Below are positions 7,347 to 15,345 of a stretch of 44,348 nucleotides of DNA, piece after piece. Both the position numbers and the translations under genes were made by a program. Every line of letters begins with the position of its first letter. Position 1 is the first letter of the stretch. The DNA is from a virus. The notes below the pieces were generated by a model. It was not told where the DNA came from. It was given only the letters and a program-made list of their open reading frames with translations, and made no database searches. The stretch spans positions 1 through 44,348 of IMG/VR virus record IMGVR_UViG_3300025704_000042, one strand, 5' to 3'.

Positions 7347-8321
7347 ATGTTTGATATACTTACAGTTGTCCCTGGCAAAAAGAAACAGACGCAGAGTGGT
7401 TGGACTTCGTTCAATGCTCCGTGCTGTATTCATAATGGGCATAGTGTAGACAAACGTGGACGAGGCGGTATCAAACAAGATGGCGACAATTGGCAGTATC
7501 ATTGTTTTAACTGTAACTTTAAATGTGGATTTAAATTAGGCAGAAACATCAGCAGAAATTGTCGTAGATTCTTAGGCTGGTGTGGCATGGATGACTCAGA
7601 CATTAACAAATGGTCTTTGCATTCATTACAACACAAAGACTTGCTTGATTCTATTTTAACTAAAAAGAAACAACATACAGTGCCTACGTTTAAAGAACAA
7701 GAAATGCCTATAGGTGAATTGATTTATACTGCTAACCCAGCACATAAAGTTTACATTGACTATCTTGCAACACGAGGCATGACACACAATGATTATCCTT
7801 TTTTAGTCACACCCAATGAAGAAGGTAGAAACTCTCAACGATTGATTATACCTTACACATATGAAAACAAAGTTGTAGGTAGTACAAGCAGATACTTAGA
7901 CAATAGAGTACCTAAGTTTATTAATGATCAACAGCCAGGGTATGTGTTTGGTATCGACTTGCAAAAGCCTGATTGGGAAGTGTGTTTAGTATTCGAGGGA
8001 ATCTTTGACGCCATCTCAATGAATGGTTGTGCATTGACTCACAATACAATCAACGATAATCAAGTTGGTGTGTTGAAGAAGTTGGGTAAAAGAATTATTG
8101 TTGTTCCAGATCAGGACAAGACAGGATTAGAGATATGCGATAGAGCATTAGAACTAGGGTTTGACGTATCATTGCCTAACTGGGCAGATGATATAAAAGA
8201 TGCAAATGATGCATTGATAAAATATGGAAGGCTGGCTACACTACTAAGTATACTTGAGTGTGCAACCTCCAGTAAAATTAAAATAGAAATGATGAGGACT
8301 AAAATTGCTAAAAGAATTTAA
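7347..8321 (+). CDS. 61: DNA primase, T4 gp61-like
   Basis: 324 residues, close to T4 gp61 (342). The N terminus carries a zinc-binding module with CCIH at 26-29 and CFNC at 53-56. The C-terminal half has a TOPRIM-like region: LVFEGIFDAIS, then KRIIVVPDQDKTG and a closing DIKDANDALIKYG. Primase makes short RNA primers for lagging-strand synthesis and works with the gp41 helicase, which is encoded directly downstream with a 17-base overlap. A consensus sigma70 promoter lies directly upstream, so it is likely transcribed early by unmodified host RNA polymerase. No ribosome site precedes the ATG and the promoter spacing predicts a leaderless mRNA. Confidence 0.93.
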   Translation: MFDILTVVPGKKKQTQSGWTSFNAPCCIHNGHSVDKRGRGGIKQDGDNWQYHCFNCNFKCGFKLGRNISRNCRRFLGWCGMDDSDINKWSLHSLQHKDLLDSILTKKKQHTVPTFKEQEMPIGELIYTANPAHKVYIDYLATRGMTHNDYPFLVTPNEEGRNSQRLIIPYTYENKVVGSTSRYLDNRVPKFINDQQPGYVFGIDLQKPDWEVCLVFEGIFDAISMNGCALTHNTINDNQVGVLKKLGKRIIVVPDQDKTGLEICDRALELGFDVSLPNWADDIKDANDALIKYGRLATLLSILECATSSKIKIEMMRTKIAKRI

Positions 8322-9735
8322 TGCAGAAGTGCAAGAACTTTTCTTGCGAATGATAGTGACAAACGCAGAGTTATATGTGCGTGTCACTAATATATTCAAC
8401 CCAGAAAACTTTGATCGTAAACTAAGGCCTGTGGCTGAGTTCATGGTTGAGCATACTATACAGTATGGCATCTTGCCTAACACAACACAAATAAAAGCAA
8501 CGACAGGTGAATTAATCGAAGCAGTTGAAGACTTAGATGAATTACATTCAGACTGGTTTCTTAATGAGTTTGAATCGTTTACTCGTAGACAAGAACTTGA
8601 AAGAGCAATTATGTCTTCAGCAGACTTGTTAGAGAAGGGTGATTTTGGTCCTGTTGAAAAACTTATTAAAGATGCAGTACAAATCTCTCTGCAACGAGAT
8701 ATGGGAACAGATTACTTTGAAGACCCAGCGGCTCGTCTGAACAAATACTATAATCAAGGTGGTCAAGTCAGTACTGGCTGGGGTCAAATGGATAGACTAT
8801 TATATGGTGGTATGTCCAGACAAGAATTGAATATCTTTGCTGGTGGCTCAGGTTCAGGTAAATCATTGTTGATGATGAATCTTGCTCTTAACTGGTTGTC
8901 ACAAGGTCTTAGTGGAGTCTATATCACATTAGAATTGTCAGAAGAATTGACATCATTGAGGACTGATGCAATGCAGACTTCCATGAGTACAAAAGATATT
9001 CGTAAAGACATTGACAACACTGCTCTTAAAGTCAGAATGGCTTCTAAGAAGATGGGACAGTATCGTGTCAAAGCATTAGCGGCACAAAGCAATGTCAATG
9101 ACATTCGTTCTTACTTAAAAGAAGTACAGATTCAAACAGGAATCAAAGTTGACTTTGTTATGGTTGACTACTTGGATCTTGTGATGCCTGTATCAGTTAA
9201 AGTAAGCCCTAACGATCAATTTATTAAAGACAAGTATGTATCAGAAGAACTACGTAACTTAGCACAGGAATTAAACATTGTTCTAGTAACAGCATCACAG
9301 TTAAACAGAAGTGCTGTAGAAGAAATTGAGTTTGATCACAGTCATATTGCAGGTGGTATCAGTAAAATCAATACAGCAGATAATGTATTTGGTATCTTTA
9401 CATCACGTAGTATGAGAGAACGTGGGAAGTATCAACTTCAGTGTATGAAGTCACGTTCATCTACAGGCGTAGGTCAAAAGATTGACTTAGAATATGATAT
9501 CAATACAATGCGTATCAGTGATCCTGATGTAGACGATACATTGTCAATCGCAAGTCAAGCACAGCCTTCAGCACAAGCACTTATGGATAAATTTAAGACA
9601 ACATCACAAGTTGGACAAGTAGATAGAGCAGTGCAAGAGCAACTAGAACCGCCCACTAAAGCAGTAAAAGGTGTAGAAACGAATACTAAACTGAAATCAC
9701 TGTTAAATTCATTGCAAGTTAACAATAAAGACTAA
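8305..9735 (+). CDS. 41: Replicative DNA helicase, T4 gp41-like (DnaB family)
   Basis: 476 residues, matching T4 gp41 (475). The start is TTG 8305, inside the primase gene, with GAGG at 8295-8298. An N-terminal helical domain (about 1-130) is followed by a RecA-like ATPase core: Walker A GGSGSGKS at 180-187, a Walker B-like VDFVMVDYLDLV near 280, a glutamine-containing VTASQLNRS segment and a C-terminal arginine region MKSRSSTGVGQKI. The hexamer unwinds duplex DNA at the fork 5' to 3' and stimulates the gp61 primase. Coupled translation with primase fits their joint function in the primosome. The tail beyond about 410 is a low-complexity Gln/Ala linker. Confidence 0.95.
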   Translation: MLKEFNAEVQELFLRMIVTNAELYVRVTNIFNPENFDRKLRPVAEFMVEHTIQYGILPNTTQIKATTGELIEAVEDLDELHSDWFLNEFESFTRRQELERAIMSSADLLEKGDFGPVEKLIKDAVQISLQRDMGTDYFEDPAARLNKYYNQGGQVSTGWGQMDRLLYGGMSRQELNIFAGGSGSGKSLLMMNLALNWLSQGLSGVYITLELSEELTSLRTDAMQTSMSTKDIRKDIDNTALKVRMASKKMGQYRVKALAAQSNVNDIRSYLKEVQIQTGIKVDFVMVDYLDLVMPVSVKVSPNDQFIKDKYVSEELRNLAQELNIVLVTASQLNRSAVEEIEFDHSHIAGGISKINTADNVFGIFTSRSMRERGKYQLQCMKSRSSTGVGQKIDLEYDINTMRISDPDVDDTLSIASQAQPSAQALMDKFKTTSQVGQVDRAVQEQLEPPTKAVKGVETNTKLKSLLNSLQVNNKD

Positions 9736-9738
9736 ATA
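9731..9738 (+). promoter_or_regulatory. Late promoter ACTAAATA
   Basis: ACTAAATA overlaps the helicase stop codon and precedes GAGG (9744-9747) and the ATG at 9759. The predicted start is 9744. The second base is C instead of A, as at two other late promoters here. Confidence 0.55.
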
Positions 9739-9758
9739 CATACGAGGTAGGTAATAAT

Positions 9759-9998
9759 ATGCAAAAGAAAACACGAAGCCTGTTAGAAGAACTTGAAACT
9801 ATTGGAGCGAATAGAAATATTCCAGATATGGTAGAGTCTCGTGCATCTAATGTTATTACTAGTGCCATCAATCTTATAGAGTATATCAGCCGACACTATG
9901 ATAGTGACCAAGCAGAATTACTTGAGAAAAAATTATTAAGTTCTATTAGAGGCAGAGACGTATCTCGCTTTTCTAAGACAATGAAAAAGGTAAAGTAA
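9759..9998 (+). CDS. Conserved small phage protein, 79 aa
   Basis: Starts at ATG 9759, 24 bases after helicase, with GAGGTAGG upstream. The protein is basic and helical: KKTRSLLEELETIG, then SRASNVITSAINLIEYISRHYD and a Lys-rich C terminus ending TMKKVK. The pattern resembles a small family found beside the gp41 helicase gene in T4-like cyanophages. No function is known to me. The adjacent late promoter suggests it is expressed with the following virion-type genes rather than with helicase. The stop abuts the next start codon (TAAATG), so translation is probably coupled. Confidence 0.75.
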   Translation: MQKKTRSLLEELETIGANRNIPDMVESRASNVITSAINLIEYISRHYDSDQAELLEKKLLSSIRGRDVSRFSKTMKKVK

Positions 9999-11495
9999 AT
10001 GAAATTCGATGATGTAAAGAAAGTAGAAGAAGGCGTAATGTCAAACCTATTCGGTCGAGGAGCGGCCGCTGGAGTTAAATCAAGTGTTGGTAAACAATCA
10101 GGCCAAACACAAGAACACATTCTAGCACAAGATATTTTCTTACAAGATTTTACAAGTGATGCACTCGGTGCTATTCAAACTGCGGTTGATGCAGGCCTAA
10201 TTGTAAAAGATGGAGAAGTCGTTGACCCAACAGAAGTACCAGAACCTGCACCAGCACAAGCACCAGCACCAGCGGCACCTGCAAAAGCAAAGGCTGCCAG
10301 ACCACAAGGTGACGGCGGTAAAGCGGCACAAGCGGCAGTTCAAGCAACAAACAATTACATCAAAGGCATCTCTCAGCAAATGTCTAAGATACAAGATCCA
10401 AAGCAAAAAATGGAGTTATCTAAAGAACTAGTCAACTACATGAAAGATCGTCAAGGTCGTGCTGAATGGGAAAACGGTGTTAAGACAGCAGAGATGGTAC
10501 TAAAGAAAAATTTAGATCCTAAGTTTGCAATGGGTCTGATCGGACAATTAAAACGTCCACTGAAACAAGCACAACAAACACAGTCACAAAACCCTAGTGC
10601 GGCTCCTAAAGGAAACGTACAAGAAGCATATGATATCTATATGTTGAATAAACTTGCAGAAGCATGTGGCTTTACATTAAAGCAATTAGGTTACACAGTA
10701 TTAACTGAAGGTAGACCAAACAAATATCGACTAGTACCAAACAACTATTTAAAACTTAACAACATTTTTGAAAGTATCTTAGGCGAAGCGGCTGGTACAA
10801 AGACAATGAAGCAGTTTCTTAATGACTGGTTAGCAAACTATATGCAAGGTGTCCCAGAAGCAGAATATGGACCGGCGTTAAAAGGAATCGTTGATGAATT
10901 TTCTAATGCATGGAACACTACTGGAAAATTAGATCAAACAATTTTAACGAAGTTAGGAAAAGGAAGTTATGCCGCAACCAAAACAGCAGGTGTGACTCCA
11001 GAAGGTGCTAAAGATGCACAGGGTGCAGGCCAAGCACAACCTGCGGCAGCCGGTGGACAAGCCGCTCCCGTACAAAATGCACAGCAACAAGCACAGCAAC
11101 AAGCACAACCTGCTCAAGCACAAGCACAACCTGCTCAAGCACAAGCACAGCCTGCTCAAGCACAAGCACAACAGGCTCAAGCACCTGCACAAGCACAACC
11201 TGCACAGGCCGCTCCTGCTCAAGCACAAAATGGATATCAACAAGCACAAGCAATTAAGTCTCAGTTAAACAAATTGTACAATGTTGATCAAGTTGTGTAT
11301 AATGATTTAGTTAAAAGTCTACAACAAAAACCAGTTAAAACTGATGAGCCACCAGCAGTTGCAATGACAGGTAATGAAAAACCTAATCAAGTAGGCGGAC
11401 CTAGTTTTACAGACGTAGCAACTAATCAAGCAAAACCTGCTGTAACTGAGTCAGCAAAAAGAGCAGAACGCATTGCTAAATTAAGTCTGAGATAA
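9999..11495 (+). CDS. Large conserved phage protein with Ala/Gln/Pro-rich repeat linker
   Basis: 498 residues starting directly after the upstream stop. An N-terminal domain (about 1-75) has KKVEEGVMSNLFGRG and FLQDFTSDALGAIQTAVDAG. A Pro/Ala-rich linker (about 78-105) follows, then a helical region (about 110-200), a third domain (about 208-320) with YMLNKLAEACGF, and a long PAQ-repeat linker (about 345-415). A last helical segment ends ESAKRAERIAKLSLR. Alternating folded domains and flexible linkers suggest a structural or scaffold-type protein, and a similar architecture exists in cyanophage hypothetical proteins. I cannot assign a function. The next gene starts four bases after its stop, implying a shared role or shared expression. 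Confidence 0.8.
   Translation: MKFDDVKKVEEGVMSNLFGRGAAAGVKSSVGKQSGQTQEHILAQDIFLQDFTSDALGAIQTAVDAGLIVKDGEVVDPTEVPEPAPAQAPAPAAPAKAKAARPQGDGGKAAQAAVQATNNYIKGISQQMSKIQDPKQKMELSKELVNYMKDRQGRAEWENGVKTAEMVLKKNLDPKFAMGLIGQLKRPLKQAQQTQSQNPSAAPKGNVQEAYDIYMLNKLAEACGFTLKQLGYTVLTEGRPNKYRLVPNNYLKLNNIFESILGEAAGTKTMKQFLNDWLANYMQGVPEAEYGPALKGIVDEFSNAWNTTGKLDQTILTKLGKGSYAATKTAGVTPEGAKDAQGAGQAQPAAAGGQAAPVQNAQQQAQQQAQPAQAQAQPAQAQAQPAQAQAQQAQAPAQAQPAQAAPAQAQNGYQQAQAIKSQLNKLYNVDQVVYNDLVKSLQQKPVKTDEPPAVAMTGNEKPNQVGGPSFTDVATNQAKPAVTESAKRAERIAKLSLR
11085..11235 (+). repeat. In-frame tandem repeat encoding PAQAQAQ
   Basis: A 21-base unit coding for Pro-Ala-Gln-Ala-Gln-Ala-Gln is repeated about three times perfectly or nearly so between 11108 and 11170, flanked by degenerate Gln/Ala/Pro repeats. 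It encodes a flexible linker and is prone to length change by slippage. Confidence 0.85.
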
Positions 11496-11498
11496 CAC

Positions 11499-12650
11499 AT
11501 GAATCTCGGTGAATCTCTTGCCCATCTACGAGAAAGACTAGATAAAATCACTTTAGTTGAAGGCTCGGGTCATTTAGAACACCCTGAGGATTTAGTGTTC
11601 TTACAAGATGAAGAAGGCGCAAGAAATGCTATCAAGCAGATAGAAAATACTATAAAATCTCCTGGTAACATTACAATCAAGTGGGACGGTTATCCTGCTC
11701 TTATCTTTGGTCGTGGTGCAGATGGCAAATTCTCTATCATGGACAAGCACATGTTCAACAAAAAAGACGGCACTGGCAGACAAGTGTTTTCTCCTAAACA
11801 ATTCCAAGAATATGATATTGCACGAGGCGTAAACAGAGGTGACTTGTATAATATTATAAACTCAGTATGGCCTGGACTAGAAAAATCAGACAGAGGTGGT
11901 ACTGGATTCTATTGGGGAGATTTGTTATTCAGTGAGCCATTAAAAGAAAACGATGGTAAGTTCACTTTCAAAGCCAATCCTGGTGGTATCACATATACTG
12001 TTGTGGCTGATAGTGAAGTAGGACATTTACTAAGTGGCAAACAAGCCGCAATCGCAGTTCATCAATTTATTCCACCTGATGCTGTAACAACTGACCAAGC
12101 AGAGTCACTTAACGGATCGATTGGTAATCTAAAAAATGATTCGTCAGTTGCTGTTGTCCCTAGTAAAATGCCAATAACACCAAAGTTAAAACTTGATCCT
12201 AAATTAAAACAGACAGCAGAAGCAGAAATTACAAAGCATGGTAATGCAGTTAAAGCATTGTTCCAAACAGCACCACAAGCACGTAATGGATTCAATATGT
12301 TGTTTACTGTCTATGTAAATAAGAAGATTGTATCAGGTGATTTATCAAACTTATACAATGGTTTTGTAGAATTCATCAAAAATAGAAAGATGACTGACTC
12401 TATGAGAAACAAACTTATGATGCATTTTGAAGCACACAAAGACGGTATAGTGGGTGCATTTAAGATATGGATCGCTCTATATAATCTCAAACAAAACGTT
12501 GTTGATCAACTCGACAATGCCGCTAAATCAAGTCCTGTCAAAGGATTCTTAGACGATGGCACTGAAACACATGAAGGTTTCGTTGCTAATGGTCTCAAGT
12601 TTGTCAATCGAATGGGATTTGCCCGTCAAAACTTGGCCGCCAGAGGCTAA
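11499..12650 (+). CDS. Conserved phage protein with ligase-like nucleotidyltransferase motifs
   Basis: 383 residues. The family looks like one often annotated as a domain of unknown function in marine T4-like phages. Three elements recall the covalent nucleotidyltransferases (DNA/RNA ligases, capping enzymes): KWDG at 61-64 in ITIKWDGYPALIFG (motif I KxDG, Lys as AMP acceptor), FYWGDLLF near 140 (motif III-like), and EGFV at 359-362 followed by Lys 367 (motifs IV and V). The order and hydrophobic context match, but the gap between motifs III and IV is longer than usual and motif V is incomplete. It could be an active RNA or DNA end-modifying enzyme or a degenerate structural relative. It sits among virion-type genes. 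Confidence 0.7.
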   Translation: MNLGESLAHLRERLDKITLVEGSGHLEHPEDLVFLQDEEGARNAIKQIENTIKSPGNITIKWDGYPALIFGRGADGKFSIMDKHMFNKKDGTGRQVFSPKQFQEYDIARGVNRGDLYNIINSVWPGLEKSDRGGTGFYWGDLLFSEPLKENDGKFTFKANPGGITYTVVADSEVGHLLSGKQAAIAVHQFIPPDAVTTDQAESLNGSIGNLKNDSSVAVVPSKMPITPKLKLDPKLKQTAEAEITKHGNAVKALFQTAPQARNGFNMLFTVYVNKKIVSGDLSNLYNGFVEFIKNRKMTDSMRNKLMMHFEAHKDGIVGAFKIWIALYNLKQNVVDQLDNAAKSSPVKGFLDDGTETHEGFVANGLKFVNRMGFARQNLAARG

Positions 12651-12678
12651 AGCCAAAACCTTCTTTTTTTGCCACAGG

Positions 12679-12686
12679 CATAAATA
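12679..12686 (+). promoter_or_regulatory. Late promoter CATAAATA
   Basis: CATAAATA upstream of the structural gene at 12769. Five bases later is an ATG that opens a four-codon frame (Met-Arg-Gly-Ile-stop, 12692-12706) exactly at the predicted transcript start, leaving a 77-base leader before the real gene. Confidence 0.65.
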
Positions 12687-12768
12687 TATGTATGAGAGGA
12701 ATATAGGATTCCGATCAAAATAATATAAAGATACGCATAGTATCTTTGAACATAAAAGGAAAATAACC

Positions 12769-13173
12769 ATGGCACAATTTACAAAAGCAAATAGTGACTT
12801 TCAACCAGTATTTCATCAGGATGCAGATTCTTACACTAACGGTGGATTAAATGCATACACTTCAGGTGAAGCAGTCAACCTTCAAGGTCCTAAACTTCAG
12901 TTCGGTATCGTAACATTTACTGGTGAAGCATCAGCGGCTCTTCCAGGCGCAGACTTACTTAAAGCAATTCTAACAATTCAAACTAAATCAACAATAGCGA
13001 TTTATGAAATGGATTCTTCAGGCGGAGCAAACTCTAACGTATTGAATCTAGCGTTGTTCCCAACAGCGGCTTGGGATTTCACTAATGGTGGAGACTTAGA
13101 CGTTGCTTTAACAGCGGCTCTAGGATATGCAGTTACTACTTCTGCTACAGGCGTAACATTCAACGCTTCTTAA
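12769..13173 (+). CDS. Probable virion structural protein, 134 aa
   Basis: Starts at ATG 12769 with AAAGGAAAA upstream. The product is acidic, Ala/Gly/Thr-rich and beta-like, with no charged helices: LQFGIVTFTGEAS, ILTIQTKSTIAIYEMD, and a C-terminal YAVTTSATGVTFNAS. Composition and length match small structural proteins of T4-like cyanophages. It stands alone between a late promoter and a strong terminator, so it is a single-gene late transcript, an arrangement expected for a highly expressed capsid or tail protein. The exact role is unknown. Confidence 0.75.
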   Translation: MAQFTKANSDFQPVFHQDADSYTNGGLNAYTSGEAVNLQGPKLQFGIVTFTGEASAALPGADLLKAILTIQTKSTIAIYEMDSSGGANSNVLNLALFPTAAWDFTNGGDLDVALTAALGYAVTTSATGVTFNAS

Positions 13174-13190
13174 GTTTTAACTAACTTATT

Positions 13191-13221
13191 AAAAAGCCTC
13201 TTTTATTAGAGGCTTTTTTTT
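13191..13221 (+). terminator. Rho-independent terminator
   Basis: Stem AAAAGCCTCT / AGAGGCTTTT with loop TTTATT, ending in a run of eight or more T. It closes the single-gene late unit and directly precedes the next late promoter. Confidence 0.95.
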
Positions 13222-13225
13222 GGCT

Positions 13226-13233
13226 ACTAAATA
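13226..13233 (+). promoter_or_regulatory. Late promoter ACTAAATA giving a leaderless mRNA
   Basis: ACTAAATA, then CTAAC, then ATG at 13239. The five-base spacing puts the predicted transcript start on the A of ATG. No Shine-Dalgarno sequence lies between the preceding terminator and the gene. Confidence 0.7.
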
Positions 13234-13238
13234 CTAAC

Positions 13239-13679
13239 ATGAATCAACGAATTGCATGTTACACATTATTCGATATCACACATACGAATGTGTTGAATCG
13301 TTCTAAGCCTAATGTGGATGATCCTGAAGAGTGGATCAGACAGCGTAACAGCCAAGCAAACCTTGATACTATATTACAATGTTTAGGGCTTAGATCGCAA
13401 CCAGAACTTGTAATATACCCCCATATTATAGACCATTCAGACGAACCTGCTGAATTTGGCTTTCTTTACGATGACGTTAATTATTGGTATTGGAAATTTG
13501 AATTTACTACACAACATGCAGATGTGTATAACACGGACAATAATCTTTTAGGACACTTGATTAATGATTGCCATGAAGTACCTATGTTACTTTGCGACAC
13601 AGAATCTATAAAGAAATTACCATTATTTTTAGATACCACACCAGAACTTAAAAATATATATTTTGAGATTGTAACATGA
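13239..13679 (+). CDS. Conserved phage protein, 146 aa, on a predicted leaderless transcript
   Basis: Starts at ATG 13239 immediately behind a late promoter with no ribosome site. The protein is soluble and acidic. It opens MNQRIACYTLFDITHTNV, contains EEWIRQRNSQANLDTILQCL, and later DDVNYWYWKFEFTTQH, then a Leu-rich C terminus with a helix-strand pattern. I associate this type with a conserved family in marine T4-like phages but know no function. Its stop overlaps the next possible start (ATGA), so the two genes probably form a late two-gene unit. Confidence 0.8.
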   Translation: MNQRIACYTLFDITHTNVLNRSKPNVDDPEEWIRQRNSQANLDTILQCLGLRSQPELVIYPHIIDHSDEPAEFGFLYDDVNYWYWKFEFTTQHADVYNTDNNLLGHLINDCHEVPMLLCDTESIKKLPLFLDTTPELKNIYFEIVT

Positions 13680-13690
13680 AGGGGAAACAA

Positions 13691-14203
13691 ATGAACAGGG
13701 AAACAGCAAAGAAAAGACTTGGGGAAATTCTCAAACGAGAAATGATAAAAGAACTTCAACATTTATATATTAAACAAGACAAGTATGGTGTGTATACTTT
13801 GTTTAATGAATACAAAGTGAAGAAAAATACAGATGGTTATTTTTCGATATCTTACAAGCATTTTGACGAGCCAAAGACTTTTAGTTCTATAAGACATGCT
13901 GTATCGTTTACAGTGTTACACAAGCACAACAACACCACACAGGCTAAAGCATTAGAACAATTAGATAGTAAATTGTCTAGTGTTGCTATTGAATTACGCC
14001 AACACAAAAGATTAATGCAACATTCAAAAGACTTAGATTCGTTTTTTATATTTGAGACTAAAATACAATCTGACACCGACAAGAAACAATTTATATTAAA
14101 AGAATTGCGTCAACACATAAATAGTTCTAAGAGGTTTCAGGATTCATTGTTTGACCAAAAATTAGAACGAGACAAAGCCTTGAAATTTAGAAAGAGAAGA
14201 TAA
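13691..14203 (+). CDS. Hypothetical basic helical protein, 170 aa
   Basis: Two ATGs are close together: 13676, overlapping the upstream stop, and 13691, preceded by AAGGGGA at 13679-13685. I prefer 13691 because of the ribosome site. The product is strongly basic and mostly helical: NRETAKKRLGEILKREMIKE, SIRHAVSFTVLHKHNN, a coiled-coil-like central part (LEQLDSKLSSVAIELRQHKRL) and an Arg/Lys-rich end KALKFRKRR. Possibly binds nucleic acid or acts in assembly; nothing is diagnostic. The following late promoter overlaps its stop codon. Confidence 0.75.
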   Translation: MNRETAKKRLGEILKREMIKELQHLYIKQDKYGVYTLFNEYKVKKNTDGYFSISYKHFDEPKTFSSIRHAVSFTVLHKHNNTTQAKALEQLDSKLSSVAIELRQHKRLMQHSKDLDSFFIFETKIQSDTDKKQFILKELRQHINSSKRFQDSLFDQKLERDKALKFRKRR

Positions 14204-14206
14204 ATA
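14199..14206 (+). promoter_or_regulatory. Late promoter GATAAATA
   Basis: GATAAATA overlaps the stop codon of the upstream gene. The predicted start is 14212, with TAGGAACG before the ATG at 14243. Confidence 0.75.
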
Positions 14207-14242
14207 CAATATATCCAGAGAGATTATCACTAGGAACGAATT

Positions 14243-14983
14243 ATGAAACTAAACGATTTAGACACAAAACAGCCAGCAATAGTGGCATTAAAAGAAAACT
14301 TTGAAGTTAACTTCAATGTCAATGCTTTGAATAAAAATCAAGCACAAGGAATGTTAAACAAGGTTAAGCAACTAATGACAGAAGCACAGGCTTCTAAAAA
14401 GTTTGGTACTGAGTATCCTTCATACCTGAAACTAGTATTCATGGAGCAAGCCTTAACACAACATTATAAGTCTCTTCCTGATATGCCAAAATCTAAAGTC
14501 ATTACAGAAAACGAAGAAGTTAATCGTTCACAAGTTATTCTAGCCGCACAAGACATGGTAGATTCTGTACAAAAGATGTTAGAAGAAGTATCTGACATGT
14601 TAGTTAAAGAAATGCCTGCTCTTATTGACAGCATTCAAAGTGAAATCGGTGTTAACGAAGCACAAGCATTTGACCAAACAGCAGGTCAAGGTCTAGCAGA
14701 ATTAAATCAGTGTCTAGTATCAGTTAAAGGTCAACTCGACCAAGCATTAGCTGGAGTGACTGGTGGACAAGTAGTAGATGCATTTGATGGAGACATTGAT
14801 GCAGGTCTAGGTGGCGGTGAAGTTGCAGTAGACAGTATGGATGTTGCAGACCCAGCAGTTGATATCGAAGGTGGTATGGGAACTGACGTAATTGACGCAG
14901 GAGCACCCGCGGCGCCAGTAGCAGACATCGAAGATGTTAGTGTAGACGTATCAACAGGACCAGTTGGCAGAGCAAAAAGGTAA
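14243..14983 (+). CDS. Conserved helical phage protein, probable virion component
   Basis: 246 residues. The N-terminal 170 residues are helical and well ordered: PAIVALKENFEVNFNVNALN, NKVKQLMTEAQASKKF, then ILAAQDMVDSVQKMLEEVSD and LPALIDSIQSEIGVNEAQAF-like segments (here MPALIDSIQSEIGVNEAQAF). The C-terminal third is a low-complexity acidic Asp/Gly/Ala/Val tail. This two-part architecture recalls a conserved protein of T4-like cyanophages thought to be virion-associated, though I cannot name its role. The late promoter upstream supports late expression. Confidence 0.75.
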   Translation: MKLNDLDTKQPAIVALKENFEVNFNVNALNKNQAQGMLNKVKQLMTEAQASKKFGTEYPSYLKLVFMEQALTQHYKSLPDMPKSKVITENEEVNRSQVILAAQDMVDSVQKMLEEVSDMLVKEMPALIDSIQSEIGVNEAQAFDQTAGQGLAELNQCLVSVKGQLDQALAGVTGGQVVDAFDGDIDAGLGGGEVAVDSMDVADPAVDIEGGMGTDVIDAGAPAAPVADIEDVSVDVSTGPVGRAKR

Positions 14984-14988
14984 AGCAC

Positions 14989-15339
14989 ATGAGGCTTTAC
15001 GAATTCGTCAGTCCTGACGAGGATAATGCTAGAGCAGTAGAAATTATTGCAGTATCCAATGAGTTGAAACAAGATGTGGAAAGCCGAAAGGTTGATCCAG
15101 CAAACTATACCACAGATGAATTAATCGATTACTATGATCAACGTGGTATTATACTCGACCCTCAAAATTTATACGATATGATTCAAAAACCTTTACTCAA
15201 AGGTATCATATCAAACATTCAAGGAGACAAGGTAGTCTTTAAAGGCGAAGAGCCAATAGACACAACCGATACTCCAGATCAAAATCAATCGACTGTAGCA
15301 GACATGGCTCAGTCAGCAATGGCGAACAATCCACTGTAA
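14989..15339 (+). CDS. Conserved phage protein, 116 aa
   Basis: Starts five bases after the upstream stop, with AAAAGG close by. The sequence opens MRLYEFVSPDEDN and contains YTTDELIDYYDQRGIILDP, then IQKPLLKGIISNIQGDKVVF, and ends in a Gln/Ala/Met-rich acidic tail. Its pattern resembles a conserved small protein of marine T4-like phages found beside the upstream gene family. No function known. Part of the late unit starting at 14199. Confidence 0.75.
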   Translation: MRLYEFVSPDEDNARAVEIIAVSNELKQDVESRKVDPANYTTDELIDYYDQRGIILDPQNLYDMIQKPLLKGIISNIQGDKVVFKGEEPIDTTDTPDQNQSTVADMAQSAMANNPL

Positions 15340-15345
15340 TAATAC

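Noticed and set aside
10953-11253. Overlapping frames on both strands in the PAQ repeat region
   Set aside because: They are low-complexity by-products of the tandem repeat; the plus-strand frame of the 498-residue protein has clear domains on both sides.
12651-12678. GGCTAAAGCC followed by a T-rich stretch as a terminator
   Set aside because: Only a four-pair stem with a two-base loop is possible, and the T run is ten bases away; not convincing.
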